Program-made: the position numbers and the translations under genes
Part shown: piece by piece, positions 51,453 through 62,101 of the stretch
Layout: each line of letters opens with the position of its first letter
How positions within the stretch are numbered: position 1 is the first letter of the stretch
Notes under the pieces: model-generated
The model's database searches: none
Seen by the model: the letters and a program-made list of their open reading frames with translations, nothing else
What the model was told of the DNA's origin: nothing
Source: Mycobacterium sp. NS-7484
Lineage (GTDB): Bacteria > Actinomycetota > Actinomycetes > Mycobacteriales > Mycobacteriaceae
Assembly: GCF_001953975.1 (NCBI RefSeq)
Contig: NZ_MBEJ01000028.1
Span: forward strand, 1-64,000
Length of the DNA stretch: 64,000 bases
Reading direction: 5' to 3'

Positions 51453-51505
51453 ATCTTAACGTCCCTGTCCGCACCCGGAGTTCGCATGTAACGGGTTCGA
51501 ATCCG
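51453..51505 (-). promoter_or_regulatory. Promoter and possible operator of the accessory IclR gene
   Basis: A -10 TAAGAT (51458-51453, minus strand) lies 6 nt before the ATG. At 51492-51505 the sequence CGGGTTCGAATCCG is palindromic except for one pair and sits 46-59 bp upstream of the start, a plausible regulator site. Nearby TTCGAAGTTTGGAA (51522-51535) loosely resembles one half of the palindromes ahead of the transporter. The rest of the 51447-51568 gap holds no gene. Confidence 0.45.
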
Positions 51506-51568
51506 GCTCGCGGTTGCGGTGTTCGAAGTTTGGAAACGGCCGACATGGCCACCGTCGCAAGACAATTG

Positions 51569-52981
51569 CTAGTCGATCAGTTCATTGCGGGTCAGCACCG
51601 CACCCTGCTGCAGCAGCACGTCCTGCACCTCACGGTGTGGGATATCGCGCGCAGCGGCGGCGCCGGACTTGGCGCCGATTGCGGCAATCGTGCCGGCCGC
51701 GTGGCCGCTGACCATGCATACCGCTTGTCCGCGAACCGAACCCGCCGCCTCATGGTCGGCGCTGATGCAGCGCCCGGCCACCAAGACGTTGTCCAAGCCA
51801 TTCGGTATCAGCGCGCGCTTGGGAATCCCGTAGGAGCGCGACAGATACTTCAAGGTGATGCCACCGCCCTCCACCTTGGCCCCGAGTACCTTGGCACCGA
51901 TGCCAGTGTCGTGAATGTCCAGCGGGTAGGCGCCTCGGCCGACCTGGTCGTCGAAATCACGTCCGGCGAGCACGTCGTGGCGGGTCAGCGTGTGCTCGCC
52001 CACGATGTGCCGTGACTCCCGGACGCCGAGCTGATGTGGAAGGTTGGCCAGGTAGCACCGCTGGAATCCGGGCACGTATTTGCGCAGGAAGTACAGGGAT
52101 TCGTAGGTCTGCAGCTGGGTTTCGGCCTCGGCCCGGCTGACATCCCACGGATCGGTGCCGTCGATGCCGTGCACCCGGGTCAGGTTGATCACCACGTCGT
52201 CACGTTCCGGCAGGGTGTAGATACCGAGCCGGTTCCGCGGCAACGTGAAATCGCCCGCCGCCTTGGCTTCCTTGATCAGGTTTCCGAAAGCCATCAGGTG
52301 CACGCCCGGGGTGTTGCGGATGTAGTCCATCTCGTAGGCCTGGCCGGACCAGCCCGTGGGCACGGTGCGGTCTTCCGGATGTTCCTCCAGGTAGTCCCAC
52401 AGCTTGCTCAAGTCGACGCCGCCGACGCGGAAGATGTTGCTCACGGGCTGGGTGACGCCGTCCTGCCCGTTGCCGAAGACGAATTCTCCGCCGGCCCGGG
52501 CCACGACATCGGCATCACCCGACGCATCCACGAAGTACTTGGCCCGGATCACCGAGATACCGGCCTTGTTGGCCACGGTCAGCTTGGTGATCCGACCATC
52601 CTCGGTCTCGGCATCGAGGAACATGGTGTGGAACAGAAGGTCCGCACCATACTGTTTGGCCGCCCGGAGCAGATAGATCTTGAACGGCTCCGGGTCCTGG
52701 GCCAGGATCGACCCGAACAGGCTGTCCTTCACCGGCGGGGTGGCATGCTGGTTCTTGATCAGGTCGCGAACGATGTCGCGGGGGTAGCCACCCATCGCCC
52801 AATACCCCTCGGCGTCAGCGGACCCCAGAAGGTTCATGCCAAGGGAGAGGATGCCTCCGAGGTAACCGTACTGCTCGATGATCACAGTGCGGGCGCCCGT
52901 CGCCGCGGCTGCGATCCCGGCGAAAGCACCGGCGGTGCCACCGCCGATCACCGCGACATCGTAATCGTATTCGTTTGGCAT
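51569..52981 (-). CDS. FAD-dependent oxidoreductase of unknown substrate (FAD_oxidored-type)
   Basis: 470 residues. N-terminal FAD-binding fold DYDVAVIGGGTAGAFAGIAAA with EQYGYLGGILSLGMNL, a second nucleotide segment YFVDASGDADVVARAG, and C-terminal FAD contacts in PNGLDNVLVAGRCISADHEAAGS (read in parts). This layout fits the PF12831-type flavoproteins, whose substrates are mostly unknown. ATG 52981 is clear; the long frame running on to 53821 is a shadow of the transporter gene. It lies 71 bp after the MHS transporter, so both probably form one operon importing and oxidising the same compound. Confidence 0.8.
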   Translation of the reverse strand: MPNEYDYDVAVIGGGTAGAFAGIAAAATGARTVIIEQYGYLGGILSLGMNLLGSADAEGYWAMGGYPRDIVRDLIKNQHATPPVKDSLFGSILAQDPEPFKIYLLRAAKQYGADLLFHTMFLDAETEDGRITKLTVANKAGISVIRAKYFVDASGDADVVARAGGEFVFGNGQDGVTQPVSNIFRVGGVDLSKLWDYLEEHPEDRTVPTGWSGQAYEMDYIRNTPGVHLMAFGNLIKEAKAAGDFTLPRNRLGIYTLPERDDVVINLTRVHGIDGTDPWDVSRAEAETQLQTYESLYFLRKYVPGFQRCYLANLPHQLGVRESRHIVGEHTLTRHDVLAGRDFDDQVGRGAYPLDIHDTGIGAKVLGAKVEGGGITLKYLSRSYGIPKRALIPNGLDNVLVAGRCISADHEAAGSVRGQAVCMVSGHAAGTIAAIGAKSGAAAARDIPHREVQDVLLQQGAVLTRNELID

Positions 52982-53052
52982 TCTTATCTTCTCACTTTCA
53001 TATTCTCGATATTCGACTCGCCCACCGTGCGCCCACCGTCGGCAGGGCCCGG

Positions 53053-54411
53053 TCACCCGTTCAGTGATTCGGTTCTCCGGACGGCTCCGGTCGGGGCCGG
53101 CGACTCGTCCTGGTAGTCCGTCCTGGCGCTGAACACCGACACCAGGCCGATGACCGCGCTGACCACGATCAGTAGTGAGATCGGCCAGGATGCGCCGTGC
53201 CCCAGACCGACCAGCGACGTGGCCAACAGCGGGACGAAACCCACAGTGGCTCCGCCTAATTGGTATCCGACCGAGGCGCCACTGTAGCGAACCCGCGGCG
53301 GGAACATCTCGGCGTACAGCGCTGCCGTCGGCGCGTACATCGCCGGATGGGCGATACCCAGGATGAGCACCACCGAGGTCCACACGAGAAGCGGTTGTCC
53401 GGTGCCGATCATCCAGTACAGCGGGAACGCGAACAGCAGGGTGAACACTGCGCCACCCGCATAGACCCGGCGTCGACCCAGACTGTCGGAGAGCCGGCCG
53501 AAGACCGGCACCAACGACGCTTGGAACACCGCGGCCAGCATCGTGCCGGTGAAGATGACGCTGCGCTCCAGACCCAGCTGCGTAGTGGCGTACGACAGGG
53601 TGAAAACGCTCAGCACGTAGAACATCACGCCGTGCCCGAGGTAGACACCTGCCGCCAGCACAACGTTGCGCAGGTCGGAGCGGATCATCTCCAGGAACGG
53701 CACTTTCGCCACAGTTCCGGCCTTCTGCACTTCGGCGAACACCGGTGTCTCGACCACCCGCAACCGGATGAACAAGCCCACGGCCACCAGGAAGATGCTG
53801 AGCAAGAACGGAACTCGCCATCCCCAGGACTCGAAGTCATCGGACGGCATGGACGAGAACAAGGCGAACAAGCCAGTGGACATCAGCAGGCCGATGGGCA
53901 CGCCCATCTGCGGCCAGCTGCCGTAGAACCCGCGTCGGTTCGGTGGTGCGTGCTCGACGGCCATGATCACCGCGCCACCCCACTCACCACCGACGGCGAA
54001 GCCCTGGATGAATCGCAACGCCACCAAGGCGATGGGCGCCCATACGCCGATCGAGTCGAACGTGGGAAGTAATCCGATGGCGAACGTGGCCAGACCCATG
54101 ATGAGCAGGCTCAGGATCAGCATCCGCTTGCGGCCGATCCGGTCGCCGAAATGGCCGAAGAAGACCCCGCCCAACGGGCGGGCGATGAAACCGACAGCGA
54201 ATGTGCTGAATGCAGCCAAAGTACCTGCCAGCGGGGAGAAGTCGGGGAAGAAAAGTCCGCCGACGACCGTCGCCGAGGCCGCTCCGTATATGTAGAAGTC
54301 GTACCACTCGATCGTGGTACCGATCAGACTTGCGGTCGCTACCCGTTTTATCGGCGACGATTCGACCTCGTGGGCTGTAACGGGCCCGGCTGACTCCATC
54401 AGGATGTCCAC
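53053..54411 (-). CDS. MHS-family major facilitator (proton symporter for organic acids or osmolytes)
   Basis: 452 residues, about 12 membrane segments. Typical metabolite:H+ symporter (ProP/shikimate/alpha-ketoglutarate type) signatures: SLIGTTIEWYDFYIYG, ARPLGGVFFGHFGDRIGRKR and RFIQGFAVGGEWGGAVIM (Arg-Pro-Leu-Gly and GGEWGGA are diagnostic). The start may be GTG 54411 or ATG 54399. It is divergent from glpK across 223 bp carrying two 17-bp palindromes. Substrates of this family are usually carboxylates, betaines or similar, so glycerol itself is unlikely. Confidence 0.88.
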   Translation of the reverse strand: MDILMESAGPVTAHEVESSPIKRVATASLIGTTIEWYDFYIYGAASATVVGGLFFPDFSPLAGTLAAFSTFAVGFIARPLGGVFFGHFGDRIGRKRMLILSLLIMGLATFAIGLLPTFDSIGVWAPIALVALRFIQGFAVGGEWGGAVIMAVEHAPPNRRGFYGSWPQMGVPIGLLMSTGLFALFSSMPSDDFESWGWRVPFLLSIFLVAVGLFIRLRVVETPVFAEVQKAGTVAKVPFLEMIRSDLRNVVLAAGVYLGHGVMFYVLSVFTLSYATTQLGLERSVIFTGTMLAAVFQASLVPVFGRLSDSLGRRRVYAGGAVFTLLFAFPLYWMIGTGQPLLVWTSVVLILGIAHPAMYAPTAALYAEMFPPRVRYSGASVGYQLGGATVGFVPLLATSLVGLGHGASWPISLLIVVSAVIGLVSVFSARTDYQDESPAPTGAVRRTESLNG

Positions 54412-54440
54412 CCTTCTCCACGTTGAGGACAGGAGACGAT

Positions 54441-54477
54441 ATTCCGATTATTGGAATTTCATCCCGATAATCGGGAT
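54441..54477. promoter_or_regulatory. Tandem 17-bp palindromic operators
   Basis: ATTCCGATTATTGGAAT (54441-54457, one mismatch) and ATCCCGATAATCGGGAT (54461-54477, perfect around a central A) share the pattern ATyCCGATwATyGGrAT. Their centres are 20 bp apart, two helical turns, so two dimers would bind the same face. They lie 30 to 66 bp before the transporter start and about 160 to 190 bp before glpK. The local sequence is distinctly AT-richer than its surroundings. The rest of 54412-54634 shows no gene. Confidence 0.75.
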
Positions 54478-54634
54478 GCAAGTTACTGTAATCGCGTGGT
54501 GAAAACGGTGTCAACGACTTTGGCGAATTCACCAGCACAAATGTCTGATCGCTGGGACCACGGCCGACCTCTCGGCATTCGGCCGAATCTCACGTCCCTG
54601 CGAACCGTCCACCGATCACGGAAGGACTTGCCTC

Positions 54635-56149
<1,515 letters not shown>

Positions 56150-56205
56150 CCCAGCGGCCCAGCAAGCCCCTGCCTGCCAACCCTTCTCAAGAAACGGATG
56201 CACTG

Positions 56206-57936
56206 ATGTCACTGTCCCCCGTCGCCCTCAGTCCGCAATACCGTCGGGACGCACTGGCCGCCATGGCCAATACCGAACTCGACGTCCTGGTCATCGGCGC
56301 CGGTGTGGTCGGTGCGGGAGCGGCGCTCGACGCAGTGACCCGCGGGCTGACCGTCGGTCTGGTCGAGGCGCGCGATTATGCGTCGGGAACATCCAGCCGG
56401 TCGTCGAAACTCGTCCACGGCGGCTTGCGCTATCTCAAGCAGCTCGACTTCGCTCTGGTCTTCGAGGCCCTGCGGGAGCGGTCGCTGATCCTGGAAACTC
56501 TCGCGCCCCACCTGGCTCGGCCGGTGGAGTTCCTCTACCCGCTGACCCGGGTGGCGCGGGATCGGGCGTGGGTGGGGGCGGGAGTCGGCGTGTACGACGT
56601 GCTCGGCGCCGGCCGCGGCGTACCCGCCCACCACCGGCACTTGGGAAAGCGAAAGACAGCGCAGGCGTTTCCCGGCGGAAAGCGCGGCGCCGTCCGTGGC
56701 GGTGTGAGCTTCTACGAGGGTCACCTCGACGATGCGCGGCACACCATGATGGTCACCAGAACCGCGGCCAGTTACGGGGCACTGTGCGCCAACAGCGCCC
56801 GGGTGATCGGATTTCTTGAGGAGCACAACCGGGTCGTCGGTGCCCGCGTGGTCGATCTGGAGAGCGACAGCGAGATCGAGATCCGCGCCAAGGCAACGAT
56901 CAACGCCACCGGGGCCTGGACCGACGAGACGCAAAAAGCCCTCGGGAAGCAGGGGCAATTCCAGGTAAAGGCCTCCAAGGGCGTGCACATCGTCGTTCCG
57001 CGTGCGGCCATCGACTCCCACGTCGGCATCATCACCGAAACCGAGAAAAGTCTGCTGTTCGTGATCCCCTGCCCGTGGAGCGAACAGCACTGGTTGATCG
57101 GCACGACCGACACCGGCTGGGACCTGGATCTCGCCCATCCCGCCGCCACCGCCTCCGATATCGCCTACATCCTCGCGCAGGTGAACAGACTGCTGGAGAA
57201 CCCCATCACTCGGGACGACATCGTGGGCGTCTACGCGGGATTGCGCCCGCTACTGGCCGGGCGCTCGGATGAAACCACCAAGCTGTCGCGGGAACATGCC
57301 GTCGTGAGTCCGGCCGACGGGCTGGTCGTCGTTGCGGGCGGCAAGTACACGACCTACCGGGTGATGGCGAAGGATGCGGTGGATGAGGCCCTGCGCGACC
57401 GCAACTGCGAGGAGTCGCGCACTGAACGGCTGCCGCTGATCGGGGCGGACGGCTATCACGAGTTGTCGGCAGCCCGAGCTCGGCTGGCTGCACAGACCCG
57501 CCTGCCGGTAGCCACCATCGACCATTTACTCGGACGGTACGGAAGCGCGATCACCGAAGTGCTTGCGCTGATCGAGGCTGACCCTGCCCTGGCACAGCCG
57601 ATCATCCAGGACAGCGCCTACCTGCGGGCGGAGGTGGTCTACGCCGTCACACACGAGGGTGCGTTGCACCTCGACGACATCCTCGCCCGGCGCACCCGGA
57701 TGTCGATCGACACCGCGGACCGCGGTGTGAAAGCCGCCCGGATCGTCGCCGAGCTGGCCGCACCGCATTTGCATTGGGATGAAGTACAAGCCTGCCGGGA
57801 AGTCGCGCGGTACCGAGCACGGGTGGAAGCCGAGATCGAATCCCAACGTCAGCCTGACGATCACAGCGCCGACACGATACGGCGCAGCGCGCCTGACCCC
57901 CGCAGCGATATCGGCGCGGTGTCGAGCCGCCGCTGA
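56206..57936 (+). CDS. glpD: FAD-dependent glycerol-3-phosphate dehydrogenase
   Basis: Membrane-associated flavoenzyme that passes electrons from glycerol-3-phosphate to quinone, 576 residues. FAD motif VLVIGAGVVGAGAALDAVTRG, then SRSSKLVHGGLRYLKQLDF (GlpD signature), GTTDTGWDLDL, and the C-terminal DAO domain with VVAGGKYTTYRVMAKDAVD. It ends in a polar tail rich in Ser/Arg. With glpK it forms a complete route from glycerol to dihydroxyacetone phosphate. AAGAAACGG precedes the ATG at a loose spacing. Confidence 0.93.
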   Translation: MSLSPVALSPQYRRDALAAMANTELDVLVIGAGVVGAGAALDAVTRGLTVGLVEARDYASGTSSRSSKLVHGGLRYLKQLDFALVFEALRERSLILETLAPHLARPVEFLYPLTRVARDRAWVGAGVGVYDVLGAGRGVPAHHRHLGKRKTAQAFPGGKRGAVRGGVSFYEGHLDDARHTMMVTRTAASYGALCANSARVIGFLEEHNRVVGARVVDLESDSEIEIRAKATINATGAWTDETQKALGKQGQFQVKASKGVHIVVPRAAIDSHVGIITETEKSLLFVIPCPWSEQHWLIGTTDTGWDLDLAHPAATASDIAYILAQVNRLLENPITRDDIVGVYAGLRPLLAGRSDETTKLSREHAVVSPADGLVVVAGGKYTTYRVMAKDAVDEALRDRNCEESRTERLPLIGADGYHELSAARARLAAQTRLPVATIDHLLGRYGSAITEVLALIEADPALAQPIIQDSAYLRAEVVYAVTHEGALHLDDILARRTRMSIDTADRGVKAARIVAELAAPHLHWDEVQACREVARYRARVEAEIESQRQPDDHSADTIRRSAPDPRSDIGAVSSRR

Positions 57937-57972
57937 GTTCTCGACGCGCGCAGCGAGGGCTCTCCCTACCGA

Positions 57973-57978
57973 TACCCT
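57973..57978 (+). promoter_or_regulatory. -10 box of the YjbR-family gene (leaderless)
   Basis: TACCCT, 6 nt before ATG 57985. It suggests the following two genes are transcribed separately from glpKD. Confidence 0.5.
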
Positions 57979-57984
57979 GACCAC

Positions 57985-58386
57985 ATGCCGCACCCGATCA
58001 TGTTCAGCGACGACGACTTGGGCCTGGCCGATCTGCGCACCATCGCGCTGGGTTTTCCCGAGGCCTTCGAGAAAGTTTCGTGGGGCCGGCCGGTGTTCTG
58101 CGCACCGAAGATGTTCGCCATGTACGGCGGCAATGTGAAGCCCGAACGCGGCGGTGAGATGGTGCCGTTCCCGCATTCGCTCCTGATCAAGGTCGACGAG
58201 AGCGATCGCCGGGCCCTGGAACAGGACGACCGATTCTTCTTCCCGGCCTACATGGGGCCCTTCGGCTGGCTGGGTCTGGATTTTACTGCCGCCAAGGTGG
58301 ATTGGGTCGAAGTGCGCGAACTCGTCGATGCCTCGTTCCGGTTGGTCGCCTCACGCCGGCTCATCAAACAACTCGACGAGAACTGA
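57985..58386 (+). CDS. YjbR/MmcQ-family protein
   Basis: 133 residues. The YjbR fold (double-wing CyaY-like) is recognised from LADLRTIALGFPEAFEKVSWGRPVF and later VDWVEVRELVDASFRLVASRRLIKQL (read in parts). Family members are small and mostly uncharacterised; some are thought to bind DNA. A leaderless-type promoter precedes it. The acyl-CoA ligase starts 12 bp downstream, so the two are co-transcribed. Confidence 0.82.
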   Translation: MPHPIMFSDDDLGLADLRTIALGFPEAFEKVSWGRPVFCAPKMFAMYGGNVKPERGGEMVPFPHSLLIKVDESDRRALEQDDRFFFPAYMGPFGWLGLDFTAAKVDWVEVRELVDASFRLVASRRLIKQLDEN

Positions 58387-58398
58387 TCGGAGTCAGCC

Positions 58399-59976
58399 AT
58401 GAGTATCGCCAGCCCCTTCCCCGACGTCGAGCTGCCGTCCGTCAGCATCTACGACTATCTCTTCGCCGACATGTCCCCTGCCGATGCCGACCGGATCGCC
58501 CTGGTGGACGCCAAGTCCGGCATCGAGACCACCTACGGCGATCTGGTGCGACAGATCGATGCGTTCGCCGGCGGGTTGGCCGCTCGCGGGATCGGCGTCG
58601 GCGATGTGGTGGCCCTGCTGTCCCCCAACAGCTCCGGTTTCGCGATTGCGTTCCACGGCATCCTGCGAGCCGGGGCCACCGCCACCACCGTCAACGCGTT
58701 GTTCACCGCACGCGACATCGCCAAGCAGCTCAAGGATTCGAAGGCGCGCCTATTGGTCACGGTGAGCGCACTGCTGCCGCAGGCATTGGAAGGAGCCGCC
58801 GCCGCTGGCTTGGATACCAAGGACCAAGTGGTGGTACTCGACGGCGCCGGCCTCGGGGGTGACGGCCCGGCACCGGAGGTGACCTTCGATCCGGCGACGC
58901 ATCTGGCCGCCCTGCCATACAGTTCGGGCACCACGGCCAACCCCAAGGGCGTCATGCTCACCCACGCCAACCTGACCGCCAATGTGGCCCAGATCCGCCC
59001 CTTGCAGGGCCTCACCGCCGACGACCGGCTGCTGGCCGTGCTGCCGTTCTTCCACATCTACGGCATGACAGTGCTTCTCAATGCCGCCCTGCATGCCCGG
59101 GCGCGGCTGGTCATCATGCCGTCGTTCGATCTCGGTGAATTCCTGGGCAACATCGCCAACCACCGGTGCACGTTCGTCTACATCGCCCCGCCGGTGGCCG
59201 TCGCCCTGGCCAAGCATCCGCTGGTCGACTCCTATGACCTGTCTTCGCTGCGGGCCGTCCTGTCCGGTGCGGCATCGCTCGACGCCGACCTCGGCCGCGC
59301 GGTGGCAGAACGATTGGGTTGCACGGTGTCTCAGGGTTACGGCATGAGCGAGTTGAGCCCGGTCAGCCACATCACCCCGCACGACGGTGGGCTGGCGACA
59401 GTCGGCACGGTTGCACCTTTGGACTCGTGCGGCTGGACCGTGCCCAACGGTGTCAGCAAGCTTGTCGATCCCGACACTGGCAATGAAATCGGTATTCCGG
59501 CAGAAGGTTTGAGCGCAACCGGCGAACTGTGGTTCAAGGGGCCGAACGTGATGGCCGGCTACCTCAACAACGAGGCGGCAACGCAGGAGACCATCGACGC
59601 CGACGGATTTCTGCACACCGGGGATCTGGCGCAGGTCGATTCCAACGGCTGCGTCTACGTCGTGGACCGGCTCAAGGAACTCATCAAGTACAAGGGCTAC
59701 CAGGTGCCACCGGCCGAGCTGGAGGCCGTGTTGCTGGGCCACCCGAGTATCGCCGACGCTGCGGTGATCGGTGTGCAGGACCGCGAATCCGGTGAAGAAG
59801 TTCCCAAAGCCTTTGTGGTCAAACAACCTTCCTGCGAGTTGAACGCCGACGAGGTGATCGCGTTCGTGGCCGGGCTGGTCGCACCCTACAAGAAAGTACG
59901 CCAGGTCGAATTCATCGATGCCATTCCCAAGTCGTCGGCAGGCAAGATCCTGCGCCGGGAGCTGCGAGACCGCTAG
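58399..59976 (+). CDS. AMP-dependent acyl/aryl-CoA ligase (4-coumarate-CoA ligase-like)
   Basis: ANL-superfamily enzyme, 525 residues. ATP-binding A3 motif YSSGTTANPKGVMLTH, A5 QGYGMSE, A7 ELWFKGPNVMAGY, A8 hinge HTGDLAQVDSNGCVYVVDRLKELIKYKGYQ (read in parts), and catalytic Lys in PKSSAGKILRREL. Overall it most resembles 4-coumarate-CoA ligases, which activate phenylpropanoid or medium-chain acids to CoA thioesters. The substrate is not determined. GGAGT lies 7 nt before the ATG. Converges with the MetE-like gene. Confidence 0.87.
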   Translation: MSIASPFPDVELPSVSIYDYLFADMSPADADRIALVDAKSGIETTYGDLVRQIDAFAGGLAARGIGVGDVVALLSPNSSGFAIAFHGILRAGATATTVNALFTARDIAKQLKDSKARLLVTVSALLPQALEGAAAAGLDTKDQVVVLDGAGLGGDGPAPEVTFDPATHLAALPYSSGTTANPKGVMLTHANLTANVAQIRPLQGLTADDRLLAVLPFFHIYGMTVLLNAALHARARLVIMPSFDLGEFLGNIANHRCTFVYIAPPVAVALAKHPLVDSYDLSSLRAVLSGAASLDADLGRAVAERLGCTVSQGYGMSELSPVSHITPHDGGLATVGTVAPLDSCGWTVPNGVSKLVDPDTGNEIGIPAEGLSATGELWFKGPNVMAGYLNNEAATQETIDADGFLHTGDLAQVDSNGCVYVVDRLKELIKYKGYQVPPAELEAVLLGHPSIADAAVIGVQDRESGEEVPKAFVVKQPSCELNADEVIAFVAGLVAPYKKVRQVEFIDAIPKSSAGKILRRELRDR

Positions 59977-59995
59977 CGCGCGTCCGCTGCGTTGG

Positions 59996-61006
59996 TCAGA
60001 TGGCGTCGGGATCCTCGGCGAACGCATCGGCCGCCTTCTGCGCGAGTTCGACTGCGGTGCGCGCCCACTGAGCAGTGGCTCCGGCCAGACCGCAGGCCGG
60101 AGTGATGCCGATACGGTCGCGCAGCACAGACCGCGCGAAACCCAGGCGGTCGGTCAACGTCACCGCCGTCTTGGCGACCTCTTCGACCGAGGGCCGACCG
60201 TCGGGGGCCGTGGCGGGCACCACGCCGAGCAACACGGTGCGGCCCGAGTCGACGAATTCCCCGATACCGTCCAGATCGGCAGGCGTCAGGGTCGACACGT
60301 CAACCGACACTGCCTGAATTGCACTGCGCAACAGCGCCTTCCATGGCAGCTCGGGCGCGCAGCTGTGCAATGCGACGTCCGAGCCGGCCGCCGCCACACA
60401 CTCGTCCAGCAGGTTCATCGCCACCGGCTCGTCCACGGGATGCACCGGGGTGAAGCTGGTGACCCCGGACAGTCGCCCGGCCAGGGCGGCAGGCAGCGAC
60501 GGTTCATCGAGCTGCACCACCACCGGGGCCTCCAGCCGCCGGGCCACCTCGGCCCGGTGGGACGCCAACCCCTCGGCCAGGGACGCCGAAAGATCCCGCA
60601 GCGCACCCTGGTCGGTGATGGCGCGATGTCCGTTGGGCAGTTCCAATTGGGCGGCCAGCGTGATCGGGCCGGGCGCCTGCACCTTGACCGCACGGCCGCT
60701 GCCGCGCAAACCGGCGCGCTCCCAAGCCTCTTCGAGTGCGTCGATGTCCTCACCGAGCAGGCTGACCGCCCGGCGCCGGGCAGCGCTACGGCCACCGGCG
60801 ATGCGATACCCCCGCGGCACGGTGTCGATGCCGATGTCGACCAGCAGAGCCCCAGCCCGGCCGATCAGGTCGGCGCCGATACCCCGGGCCGGCAGCTCCA
60901 CGAGGTGCGACAGGTGGTGGAGTTCACCGACGACGACTTCGGCGGCGGCTCGTGGGTCGGTTCCGGGCCAGGATCCGATACCGGTGGCCGTCGAAAACGC
61001 ACTCAT
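59996..61006 (-). CDS. MetE C-terminal-like (cobalamin-independent methionine synthase-like) protein
   Basis: 336 residues, orthologue of Rv3015c. TIM-barrel related to the catalytic half of MetE and to uroporphyrinogen decarboxylase: ATGIGSWPGTDPRAAAE at the N-terminus, VVVQLDEPSLPAALAG, then HSCAPELPW and GITPACGLAG, which carry the His/Cys and second Cys expected as zinc ligands. It lacks the N-terminal MetE half, so it is like core-MetE proteins that use methyl donors other than folate. It lies 24 bp after mnmA on the same strand. Confidence 0.82.
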   Translation of the reverse strand: MSAFSTATGIGSWPGTDPRAAAEVVVGELHHLSHLVELPARGIGADLIGRAGALLVDIGIDTVPRGYRIAGGRSAARRRAVSLLGEDIDALEEAWERAGLRGSGRAVKVQAPGPITLAAQLELPNGHRAITDQGALRDLSASLAEGLASHRAEVARRLEAPVVVQLDEPSLPAALAGRLSGVTSFTPVHPVDEPVAMNLLDECVAAAGSDVALHSCAPELPWKALLRSAIQAVSVDVSTLTPADLDGIGEFVDSGRTVLLGVVPATAPDGRPSVEEVAKTAVTLTDRLGFARSVLRDRIGITPACGLAGATAQWARTAVELAQKAADAFAEDPDAI

Positions 61007-61030
61007 GCGACAACACTCATGCGATGGCGT

Positions 61031-62101
61031 TCACGCGCGTGCGATCGTCGCGCTGGCGATGACCTCGTCACCGTCGGCGTCGGGCCGGTACAGCACCATC
61101 GTCTGGCCGGGCGCGACGCCGCGCAGCGGAGTCCGCAGGGACACCACCAGCCGGCCGTCGCGCAGTTCGGCCACCGCGTCGGTGATCCCGCCGTGGGCCC
61201 GTACCTGGACCTGGCATTCCACCGGGCCGGCCAGCGGGGTCCCGCTGGTGAACACCGGCTTGTCGCCGGTCAGCTCCCGGATTTCGAGGTCTTCGACAGA
61301 TCCGACGCGCACCGTGCCCGTCTCGGCATCGATCCCGGTGACGTAGCGCGGGCGGCCGTCTGCGCCCGGCCCGGCGATACCGAGACCCTTGCGTTGCCCG
61401 ATGGTGAAACCGTGCACGCCATCGTGTTCGGCGAGCACAGTGCCTTCGTTGTCGATCACCGAGCCGCGGCGCACCCCGATACGGGCACCCAGGAAGGCCT
61501 GGGTGTCTCCGGACGGGATGAAGCAGATGTCATGGCTGTCAGGCTTTTTCGCGACCGCCAGTCCACGCTCGGCGGCTTCGGCCCGGATCTGCGGCTTGGG
61601 GGTGTCACCGATCGGGAAAATCGCATGCGCCAACTGCTCGGCGGTGAGCACACCGAGCACGTAAGACTGGTCCTTGTCGGCGTCCACAGCGCGACGCAGC
61701 CGGCCGTCGACCAGGCGCGCATAGTGACCGGTGGCCACCGCGTCGAACCCCAGCGCCAGGGCGCGGGCGGCCAACGCCGAGAACTTGATCCGCTCATTGC
61801 ACCGCACGCACGGATTCGGGGTTTCGCCGCGGGCATAGGACTCGACGAAGTCGTCGATCACGTCGTCCTTGAACCGATCGGCGAAATCCCAGACGTAGAA
61901 CGGGATCTCGAGGATGTCGGCCACCCGGCGGGCATCGCCGGCGTCCTCCTTGGAGCAGCAGCCGCGCGATCCGGTGCGCAGCGTTCCCGGCGCCGTCGAC
62001 AGCGCCATGTGCACGCCGACGACGTCGTGGCCGGCGTCCACCATGCGGGCGGCGGCCACCGAGGAATCGACCCCGCCGCTCATCGCGACCAGCACCCTCA
62101 T
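61031..62101 (-). CDS. mnmA: tRNA-specific 2-thiouridylase
   Basis: Thiolates U34 of tRNA-Lys, tRNA-Glu and tRNA-Gln. 356 residues. The ATP PP-loop is [13 protein letters not shown]; the two catalytic cysteines lie in [12 protein letters not shown] and [17 protein letters not shown] marks the middle domain. Orthologue of Rv3024c. Its ATG overlaps the iscS stop in ATGA, coupling the sulfur donor to its acceptor. The two Glu/Gln tRNA genes of this window are of the CTC/CTG kind, so they are not its U34 targets. Confidence 0.95.
   Translation of the reverse strand: MRVLVAMSGGVDSSVAAARMVDAGHDVVGVHMALSTAPGTLRTGSRGCCSKEDAGDARRVADILEIPFYVWDFADRFKDDVIDDFVESYARGETPNPCVRCNERIKFSALAARALALGFDAVATGHYARLVDGRLRRAVDADKDQSYVLGVLTAEQLAHAIFPIGDTPKPQIRAEAAERGLAVAKKPDSHDICFIPSGDTQAFLGARIGVRRGSVIDNEGTVLAEHDGVHGFTIGQRKGLGIAGPGADGRPRYVTGIDAETGTVRVGSVEDLEIRELTGDKPVFTSGTPLAGPVECQVQVRAHGGITDAVAELRDGRLVVSLRTPLRGVAPGQTMVLYRPDADGDEVIASATIARA

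Noticed and set aside
51490..51520. A full tRNA gene around the T-arm-like sequence
   Set aside because: No acceptor, D-arm or anticodon arm could be folded around it on either strand.
52982..53821. Upstream 280 codons of a 750-codon frame ending in the FAD oxidoreductase
   Set aside because: It overlaps the transporter gene in another frame and lacks conserved sequence. The oxidoreductase has a clean ATG at 52981.
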